Source: Onchidella celtica
Taxonomy: Eukaryota; Mollusca; Gastropoda; Systellommatophora; Onchidiidae
Assembly (NCBI GenBank): GCA_963931925.1
Contig: OZ007583.1
Span: 12,499,633-12,563,632, forward strand
Length of the DNA stretch: 64,000 bases
Direction: 5' to 3'
Shown here: positions 54,996-64,000 of the stretch, in pieces
Layout of the letters: each line of letters starts with the position of its first letter
Numbering within the stretch: position 1 is the stretch's first letter
Position numbers and translations under genes: made by a program
Notes under the pieces: generated by a model
The model's input: only the letters and a program-made list of their open reading frames with translations
Database searches by the model: none
Told to the model about the DNA's origin: nothing

Positions 54996-56019
54996 CCTCC
55001 CTCCCACAAAACCAAATTTTGATCCCTAGAGCAAAATTTTTAACAAGAAATTCAATACATCAGAATTTCATTCAAATAAGTAGGGTAAACATGATCCAAA
55101 TACATATCAATGACATCTGGAAAGGCAATCAGCCATCACTTTCTCTCTCCCTTTCACATGTACAATATGTAAAACGTATCCCTGCAGCATCAAAACTCCA
55201 ATTTAACAAAAATTTCAACAACAAAAAAAATCATCATCGTAAATACACTAGATGGCAGGGTCTCCCGACCTTCCACACAACAATAGCGATTTACCAGCCG
55301 AGAGACCTCGCGTCAAGGACAGTAAACATCGGTCGGGCCCTGCCACTCCTGTGGAAAGGCACACTATCCTCTTTCCACCTCCTCAAAAATAAATAATGGG
55401 GACGATCTCCAACCTAGGCTTTACCTCCCTAGCTGAGTCTCCCCTACTCAAAAAATCAGACGACTCTACGTAATCGCCAATATCACACATCATAACTGGG
55501 CCGACCTAATGTCGCCGATATCCATTCGAAATACGACCTTCAGTCGCTCTGCGCCGCACAGGGCCGACCTTCACCGTCATTAACACCATCTTTACAAAAA
55601 ATATACTTATTTCTCTTGTCTTGGCCTTCCTGTCATGCCAAAATTTCACCCTTCCTTGGTATATCACAAATAAATCTTGACATTCAAATAAAAACCAGAT
55701 CTCTCAACCGCTCTCCCTGATACAATTCCAAGTGATCTAATCCACAACCAATATGCTAACTCAGAGCCTAACAACCTGAACTGGCTTTTCATGCCACACT
55801 TTCAACATTACGTCTCACAGACAACAAAACCTCCACCACAGCAAAGAGGCCTTAATCGTCACCTCCATGATCGCTGGTCTGACAGAAATTATTTACATAG
55901 CTCGGACCACACATATGCGTCCTAATGTTTCAAATCCCAGACGATTCACGTCCTATCAATTCAGATCCCATCAATTACTCGTATGTCACAATGATTTGGA
56001 TCCCGGACGAGCCCCCAAT
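54996..56019 (-). mobile_element. Internal region 3 (1024 bp)
   Basis: Primer-binding site at 56000-56017. Confidence 0.8.
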
Positions 56020-57490
56020 TGTCACGATCACGTGCGTGAAGATTGTCACGACCACGTGTGTGATGAGTACCTAAATTATTTTTCCTTTCAAACCCAGCTA
56101 ACAAGCCAAGCAAGCAGACCAGCGATCAACGGACACATGGAGTGAAATTTAAATTAAACGATATTTAATACTAAATGCATGACAAAACTTATGCCAAAAC
56201 ATTCAACTCATGATAATCACATACATAATCACAAAAACAGAGATATTTGAAATTCACTCTTGGGGATCATGGCTACTCTCTACTCCCCAATTCACATCTA
56301 TATCTAACCCCTTTGTCCATAAACCTAATTACGTATACTCAATAGTCTCTGTCAACAGCTGCTCTCCCCGCTGATGCAGTTTCACGTCTCCAGAGTTCAC
56401 ACGATCCTTCCTAGATCTCTAACTTCAACGATAAAAGGGGAAACAGACGCCCCTGGCTTCACACGAATAAGAAAACAGTTCACACCAGCCGTCGTAGATC
56501 ACTAGCTCCTGAGAGGTTCTCATCCCATCCTCAGGGCTCCTTAAACTGCAAACGAATAGCACACAGACGGTTCACACCCGCCATCGTAGATCACGAGCTC
56601 CTGAACGGTTCTCATCCCGTCCTCAGGGCTCCTTAAACTGCAAACTAATAGCACACAGACGGTTCACACCCGCCATCGTAGATCGCGAGCTCCTGAGAGG
56701 TTTTCATCCCGTCCTCAGGACTCCTTAAACTGCAAACGAACAGCACACAGACGCTTCACACCCGCCATCGTAGATCACTAGCTCCTGAAGGGTTTTCACC
56801 CCATCCTCAGGAATCCTTAAACTGCAAACGAACAGCACACAGACGGTTCACACCCGCCAGCGTAGATCACGAGCTCCTGAAGGGTTCCCATCCTCAGGAC
56901 TCCTTAACTTCTGGTCCCCATGGCACGACCTTCCACTTGTCGCCCGGACCGATAAATTCTGCTTATTGAGTAATAACTGGGAACATCATAGATCCCTCAC
57001 ACACCTAACACCTCTGGTCCCCACTGGCACGACCTTCCACTTGTCGCCCGGACCGCTTCTCTCTACGTCTTCCTCTGAGACTGAATAACTTGGGAACCTC
57101 ATAGATCCCTCACATACTTAACACCCCTGGTCCTCATGGCACGACCTTCCACTTGTCGCCCGGACCACTTCTCGCTGCGTCTTCCTCTAGGAACGAATAA
57201 TTTGGGAACCACGTGTGTCGAGCTTTACTCCATTTATACTACCGAGGTTTTTGCACACGCGACTAGTTTAAAGCGAGTCGTGTGTATCTATTCACGCTCG
57301 TCAACTGTTAAAAACCGTGTTTTCCCCTGCTAAGCTCACCCCCTCTAGACTCGTGGCGCACAAGGCCACCGACCTTCCTCGTGATAGTAATCTTTCATGC
57401 TCGTTACCAACTTTAAACTCCCCTTCTCCCCTACTAAGTTTACCCCCTCTACACTCGTGGCGTACAAGGTCATCAACCTTAATCGTGACA
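56020..57490 (-). mobile_element. LTR copy 4
   Basis: 1471 bp; differs from copy 3 by a 2-bp AG insertion (ACAGAGATATT) and few substitutions. Confidence 0.8.
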
Positions 57491-58514
57491 CCTCCCTCCC
57501 ACAAAACCAAATTTTGATCCCTAGAGCAAAATTTTTAACAAGAAATTCAATACATCAGAATTTCATTCAAATAAGTAGGGTAAACATGATCCAAATACAT
57601 ATCAATGACATCTGGAAAGGCAATCAGCCATCACTTTCTCTCTCCCTTTCACATGTACAATATGTAAAACGTATCCCTGCAGCATCAAAACTCCAATTTA
57701 ACAAAAATTTCAACAACAAAAAAAATCATCATCGTAAATACACTAGATGGCAGGGTCTCCCGACCTTCCACACAACAATAGCGATTTACCAGCCGAGAGA
57801 CCTCGCGTCAAGGACAGTAAACATCGGTCGGGCCCTGCCACTCCTGTGGAAAGGCACACTATCCTCTTTCCACCTCCTCAAAAATAAATAATGGGGACGA
57901 TCTCCAACCTAGGCTTTACCTCCCTAGCTGAGTCTCCCCTACTCAAAAAATCAGACGACTCTACGTAATCGCCAATATCACACATCATAACTGGGCCGAC
58001 CTAATGTCGCCGATATCCATTCGAAATACGACCTTCAGTCGCTCTGCGCCGCACAGGGCCGACCTTCACCGTCATTAACACCATGTTTACAAAAAATATA
58101 CTTATTTCTCTTGTCTTGGCCTTCCTGTCATGCCAAAATTTCACCCTTCCTTGGTATATCACAAATAAATCTTGACATTCAAATAAAAACCAGATCTCTC
58201 AACCGCTCTCCCTGATACAATTCCAAGTGATCTAATCCACAACCAATATGCTAACTCAGAGCCTAACAACCTGAACTGGCTTTTCATGCCACACTTTCAA
58301 CATTACGTCTCACAGACAACAAAACCTCCACCACAGCAAAGAGGCCTTAATCGTCACCTCCATGATCGCTGGTCTGACAAAAATTGTTTACATAGCTCGG
58401 ACCACACATATGCGTCCTAATGTTTCAAATCCCAGACGATTCACGTCCTATCAATTCAGATCCCATCAATTACTCGTATGTCACAATGATTTGGATCCCG
58501 GACGAGCCCCCAAT
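57491..58514 (-). mobile_element. Internal region 4 (1024 bp)
   Basis: Primer-binding site at 58495-58512. It shares the CCATGTTTAC and ACAAAAATTGTTT variants with internal region 1. Confidence 0.8.
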
Positions 58515-59983
58515 TGTCACGATCACGTGCGTGAAGATTGTCACGACCACGTGTGTGATGAGTACCTAAATTATTTTTCCTTTCAAACCCAGCTAACAAG
58601 CCAAGCAAGCAGACCAGCGATCAACGGACACATGGAGTGAAATTTAAATTAAACGATATTTAATACTAAATGCATGACAAAACTTATGCCAAAACATTCA
58701 ACTCATGATAATCACATACATAATCACAAAAACAGATATTTGAAATTCACTCTTGGGGATCATGGCTACTCTCTACTCCCCAATTCACATCTATATCTAA
58801 CCCCTTTGTCCATAAACCTAATTACGTATACTCAATAGTCTCTGTCAACAGCTGCTCTCCCCGCTGATGCAGTTTCACGTCTCCAGAGTTCACACGATCC
58901 TTCCTAGATCTCTAACTTCAACGATAAAAGGGGAAACAGACGCCCCTGGCTTCACACGAATAAGAAAACAGTTCACACCAGCCGTCGTAGATCACTAGCT
59001 CCTGAGAGGTTCTCATCCCATCCTCAGGGCTCCTTAAACTGCAAACGAATAGCACACAGACGGTTCACACCCGCCATCGTAGATCACGAGCTCCTGAACG
59101 GTTCTCATCCCGTCCTCAGGGCTCCTTAAACTGCAAACTAATAGCACACAGACGGTTCACACCCGCCATCGTAGATCGCGAGCTCCTGAGAGGTTTTCAT
59201 CCCGTCCTCAGGACTCCTTAAACTGCAAACGAACAGCACACAGACGGTTCACACCCGCCATCGTAGATCACTAGCTCCTGAAGGGTTTTCACCCCATCCT
59301 CAGGAATCCTTAAACTGCAAACGAACAGCACACAGACGGTTCACACCCGCCAGCGTAGATCACGAGCTCCTGAAGGGTTCCCATCCTCAGGACTCCTTAA
59401 CTTCTGGTCCCCATGGCACGACCTTCCACTTGTCGCCCGGACCGATAAATTCTGCTTATTGAGTAATAACTGGGAACATCATAGATCCCTCACACACCTA
59501 ACACCTCTGGTCCCCACTGGCACGACCTTCCACTTGTCGCCCGGACCGCTTCTCTCTACGTCTTCCTCTGAGACTGAATAACTTGGGAACCTCATAGATC
59601 CCTCACATACTTAACACCCCTGGTCCCCATGGCACGACCTTCCACTTGTCGCCCGGACCACTTCTCGCTGCGTCTTCCTCTAGGAACGAATAATTTGGGA
59701 ACCACGTGTGTCGAGCTTTACTCCATTTATACTACCGAGGTTTTTGCACACGCGACTAGTTTAAAGCGAGTCGTGTGTATCTATTCACGCTCGTCAACTG
59801 TTAAAAACCGTGTTTTCCCCTGCTAAGCTCACCCCCTCTAGACTCGTGGCGCACAAGGCCACCGACCTTCCTCGTGATAGTAATCTTTCATGCTCGTTAC
59901 CAACTTTAAACTCCCCTTCTCCCCTACTAAGTTTACCCCCTCTACACTCGTGGCGTACAAGGTCATCAACCTTAATCGTGACA
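58515..59983 (-). mobile_element. LTR copy 5
   Basis: 1469 bp, with the same 2-bp shorter variant as copy 3. Confidence 0.8.
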
Positions 59984-61007
59984 CCTCCCTCCCACAAAAC
60001 CAAATTTTGATCCCTAGAGCAAAATTTTTAACAAGAAGTTCAATACATCAGAATTTCATTCAAATAGGTAGGGTAAACATAATCCAAATACATATCAATG
60101 ACATCTGGAAAGGCAATCAGCCATCACTTTCTCTCTCCCTTTCACATGTACAATATGTAAAACGTATCCCTGCAGCATCAAAACTCCAATTTAACAAAAA
60201 TTTCAAAAACAAAAAAAATCATCATCGTAAATACGCTAGATGGCAGGGTCTCCCGACCTTCCACACAACAATAGCGATTTACCAGCCGAGAGACCTCGCG
60301 TCAAGGACAGTAAACATCGGTCGGGCCCTGCCACTCCTGTGGAAAGGCACACTATCCTCTTTCCACCTCCTCAAAAATAAATAATGGGGACGATCTCCAA
60401 CCTAGGCTTTACCTCCCTAGCTGAGTCTCCCCTACTCAAAAAATCAGACGACTCTACGTAATCGCCAATATCACACATCATAACTGGGCCGACCTAATGT
60501 CGCCGATATCCATTCGAAATACGACCTTCAGTCGCTCTGCGCCGCACAGGGCCGACCTTCACCGTCATTAACACCATCTTTACAAAAAATATACTTATTT
60601 CTCTTGTCTTGGCCTTCCTGTCATGCCAAAATTTCATCCTTCCTTGGTATATCACAAATAAATCTTGACATTCAAATAAAAACCAGATCTCTCAACCGCT
60701 CTCCCTGATACAATTCCAAGTGATCTAATCCACAACCAATATGCTAACTCAGAGCCTAACAACCTGAACTGGCTTTTCATGCCACACTTTCAACATTACG
60801 TCTCACAGACAACAAAACCTCCACCACAGCAAAGAGGCCTTAATCGTCACCTCCATGATCGCTGGTCTGACAAAAATTATTTACATAGCTCGGACCACAC
60901 ATATGCGTCCTAATGTTTCAAATCCCAGACGATTCACGTCCTATCAATTCAGATCCCATCAATTACTCGTATGTCACAATGATTTGGATCCCGGACGAGC
61001 CCCCAGT
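59984..61007 (-). mobile_element. Internal region 5 (1024 bp)
   Basis: Primer-binding site at 60988-61005; the spacer base beside it is changed (CCCCAGTTGTC instead of CCCCAATTGTC). Confidence 0.8.
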
Positions 61008-62478
61008 TGTCACGATCACGTGCGTGAAGATTGTCACGACCACGTGTGTGATGAGTACCTAAATTATTTTTCCTTTCAAACCCAGCTAACAAGCCAAGCA
61101 AGCAGACCAGCGATCAACGGACACATGGAGTGAAATTTAAATTAAACGATATTTAATACTAAATGCATGACAAAACTTATGCCAAAACATTCAACTCATG
61201 ATAATCACATACATAATCACAAAAACAGAGATATTTGAAATCCACTCTTGGGGATCATGGCTACTCTCTACTCCCCAATTCACATCTAGATCTAACCCCT
61301 TTGTCCATAAACCTAATTACGTATACTCAATAGTCTCTGTCAACAGCTGCTCTCCCCGCTGATGCAGTTTCACGTCTCCAGAGTTCACACGATCCTTGCT
61401 AGATCTCTAACTTCAACGATAAAAGGGGAAACAGACGCCCCTGGCTTCACACGAATAAGAAAACAGTTCACACCAGCCGTCGTAGATCACTAGCTCCTGA
61501 GAGGTTCTCATCCCATCCTCAGGGCTCCTTAAACTGCAAACGAATAGCACACAGACGGTTCACACCCGCCATCGTAGATCACGAGCTCCTGAACGGTTCT
61601 CATCCCGTCCTCAGGGCTCCTTAAACTGCAAACTAATAGCACACAGACGGTTCACACCCGCCATCGTAGATCGCGAGCTCCTGAGAGGTTTTCATCCCGT
61701 CCTCAGGACTCCTTAAACTGCAAACGAACAGCACACAGACGCTTCACACCCGCCATCGTAGATCACTAGCTCCTGAAGGGTTTTCACCCCATCCTCAGGA
61801 ATCCTTAAACTGCAAACGAACAGCACACAGACGGTTCACACCCGCCAGCGTAGATCACGAGCTCCTGAAGGGTTCCCATCCTCAGGACTCCTTAACTTCT
61901 GGTCCCCATGGCACGACCTTCCACTTGTCGCCCGGACCGATAAATTCTGCTTATTGAGTAATAACTGGGAACATCATAGATCCCTCACACACCTAACACC
62001 TCTGGTCCCCACTGGCACGACCTTCCACTTGTCGCCCGGACCGCTTCTCTCTACGTCTTCCTCTGAGACTGAATAACTTGGGAACCTCATAGATCCCTCA
62101 CATACTTAACACCCCTGGTCCCCATGGCACGACCTTCCACTTGTCGCCCGGACCACTTCTCGCTGCGTCTTCCTCTAGGAACGAATAATTTGGGAACCAC
62201 GTGTGTCGAGCTTTACTCCATTTATACTACCGAGGTTTTTGCACACGCGACTAGTTTAAAGCGAGTCGTGTGTATCTATTCACGCTCGTCAACTGTTAAA
62301 AACCGTGTTTTCCCCTGCTAAGCTCACCCCCTCTAGACTCGTGGCGCACAAGGCCACCGACCTTCCTCGTGATAGTAATCTTTCATGCTCGTTACCAACT
62401 TTAAACTCCCCTTCTCCCCTACTAAGTTTACCCCCTCTACACTCGTGGCGTACAAGATCATCAACCTTAATAGTGACA
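61008..62478 (-). mobile_element. LTR copy 6
   Basis: 1471 bp; the terminal block on the plus strand reads TAGTGACA instead of TCGTGACA. Confidence 0.8.
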
Positions 62479-63502
62479 CCTCCCTCCCACAAAACAAAAT
62501 TTTGATCCCTAGAGCAAAATTTTTAACAAGAAATTCAATACATCAGAATTTCATTCAAATAAGTAGGGTAAACATAATCCAAATACATATCAATGACATC
62601 TGGAAAGGCAATCAGCCATCACTTTCTCTCTCCCTTTCACATGTACAATATGTAAAACGTATCCCTGCAGCATCAAAACTCCAATTTAACAAAAATTTCA
62701 ACAACAAAAAAAATCATCATCAAAAATACGCTAGATGGCAGGGTCTCCCGACCTTCCACACAACAATAGCGATTTACCAGCCGAGAGACCTCGCGTCAAG
62801 GACAGTAAACATCGGTCGGGCCCTGCCACTCCTGTGGAAAGGCACACTATCCTCTTTCCACCTCCTCAAAAATAAATAATGGGGACGATCTCCAACCTAG
62901 GCTTTACCTCCCTAGCTGAGTCTCCCCTACTCAAAAAATCAGACGACTCTACGTAATCGCCAATATCACACATCATAACTGGGCCGACCTAATGTCGCCG
63001 ATATCCATTCGAAATACGACCTTCAGTCGCTCTGCGCCGCACAGGGCCGACCTTCACCGTCATTAACACCATCTTTACAAAAAATATACTTATTTCTCTT
63101 GTCTTGGCCTTCCTGTCATGCCAAAATTTCATCCTTCCTTGGTATATCACAAATAAATCTTGACATTCAAATAAAAACCAGATCTCTCAACCGCTCTCCC
63201 TGATACAATTCCAAGTGATCTAATCCACAACCAATATGCTAACTCAGAGCCTAAAAACCTGAACTGGCTTTTCATGCCACACTTTGAAAATTACGTCTCA
63301 CAGACAACAAAACCTCCACCACAGCAAAGAGGCCTTAATCGTCACCTCCATGATCGCTGGTCTGACAGAAATTATTTACATAGCTCGGACCACACATATG
63401 CGTCCTAATGTTTCAAATCCCAGACGATTCACGTCCTATCAATTCAGATCCCATCAATTACTCGTATGTCACAATGATTTGGATCCCGGACGAGCCCCCA
63501 AT
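62479..63502 (-). mobile_element. Internal region 6 (1024 bp)
   Basis: Primer-binding site at 63483-63500. Confidence 0.8.
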
Positions 63503-64000
63503 TGTCACGATCACGTGCGTGAAGATTGTCACGACCACGTGTGTGATGAGTACCTAAATTATTTTTCCTTTCAAACCCAGCTAAGAAGCCAAGCAAGCAG
63601 ACCAGCGATCAACGGACACATGGAGTGAAATTTAAATTAAACGATATTTAATACTAAATGCATGACAAAACTTATGCCAAAACATTCAACTCATGATAAT
63701 CACATACATAATCACAAAAACAGAGATATTTGAAATTCACTCTTGGGGATCATGGCTACTCTCTACTCCCCAATTCACATCTAGATCTAACCCCTTTGTC
63801 CATAAATCTAATTACGTATAGTCAACAGTCTCTGTCAACAGCTGCTCTCCCCGCTGATGCAGTTTCACGTCTCCAGAGTTCACACGATCCTTCCTAGATC
63901 TCTAACTTCAACGATAAAAGGGGAAACAGACGCCCCTGGCTTCACACGAATAAGAAAACAGTTCACACCAGCCGTCGTAGATCACTAGCTCCTGAGAGGT
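63503..64000 (-). mobile_element. LTR copy 7, cut by the window end
   Basis: The first 498 bp (plus strand) match the other LTRs up to the first 92-bp minisatellite unit. Whether it carries the nested solo LTR cannot be seen. Confidence 0.8.

Larger units (their letters stand above)
46220..64000 (-). mobile_element. Tandem array of a non-coding LTR retrotransposon (LTR-internal repeated head to tail)
   Basis: Seven LTRs alternate with six internal regions in one orientation (minus). The LTR on its own strand starts TGTCACGATTAAGG and ends GATCGTGACA; a polypurine tract (GTGGGAGGGAGG) precedes each LTR start, and an 18-nt primer-binding site follows each LTR end after a two-base spacer. All six internal regions are exactly 1024 bp and have no gag or pol. 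Unit lengths are about 3.65 kb (two units, with a nested solo LTR) and 2.49 kb (the rest). Copies are nearly identical, so the array is recent. The left edge is preceded by ACGAT; the right edge lies beyond the window. Confidence 0.85.

Noticed and set aside
46220..64000. CRISPR-like or rDNA-like regular repeat
   Set aside because: Unit structure has LTR ends, a primer-binding site and a polypurine tract, with no spacer diversity and no rRNA sequence. The genome is eukaryotic.

Overview
The window is eukaryotic DNA, almost certainly from an animal and most likely a marine invertebrate such as a mollusc. This is inferred from the mix of Ty3/gypsy, Tx1-like and other non-LTR elements, Helitron, PIF/Harbinger, Tc1 and tRNA-derived SINEs, from abundant microsatellites, and from a family-31 glycosyltransferase gene. 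The species cannot be named from the sequence. Very little of the window is ordinary host gene; it is a deep stack of nested mobile elements.

Region 1 (1-25.9 kb) is a decayed Polinton/Maverick (adintovirus-like) element, a virus-like DNA transposon. On its left a Ty3/gypsy element (pol fragment plus 3' LTR, 1-3124) has cut into it, so its left terminus lies outside the window. Recognisable genes are a conserved 'MSFLK' protein, a membrane protein, a pX/pVI-like hydrophobic protein, a retroviral-type integrase, a zinc-ribbon plus phospholipase A2 protein, a small zinc-finger protein, protein-primed DNA polymerase B, a double-jelly-roll major capsid protein, two paralogous proteins of unknown role, an adenain-like protease, a putative minor capsid protein, a 21-residue peptide and a packaging ATPase. 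Together they would replicate (PolB), integrate (integrase), build and mature (capsids, protease) and fill (ATPase) a particle. Most are broken by point changes or by later insertions whose ends can be read exactly: two solo LTRs with 5-bp target duplications (9995-11204, 23537-24596), a non-autonomous Helitron (11681-13157), a full-length Tx1/L1-like LINE with a 14-bp duplication (13703-20117), and a SINE (about 4278-4560).

Region 2 (25.9-31.5 kb) holds a broken protein of unknown function on the minus strand, minisatellites, a gypsy-type solo LTR inside an (ATCT)n microsatellite, and long simple repeats. Region 3 (31.5-39.1 kb) is a PIF/Harbinger remnant bounded by 20-bp inverted repeats; two related non-LTR retrotransposons sit inside its first exon. 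Region 4 (39.1-46.2 kb) has the only host-like coding signals: a family-31 galactosyltransferase gene with one frame break and, on the other strand, a single candidate exon of another glycosyltransferase. It also has a second SINE, a minisatellite and a Tc1/mariner remnant.

Region 5 (46.2 kb to the end) is the most striking structure: a head-to-tail array of a short LTR retrotransposon with no coding capacity, on the minus strand. Seven LTRs (the last cut by the window end) alternate with six internal regions of exactly 1024 bp. Each internal region has an 18-nt primer-binding site matching the 3' end of tRNA-Pro, and a polypurine tract. The first two LTRs carry an additional nested solo LTR at the same site with the same ATCGT duplication, while the other complete copies keep the empty site. 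The array continues beyond the window.
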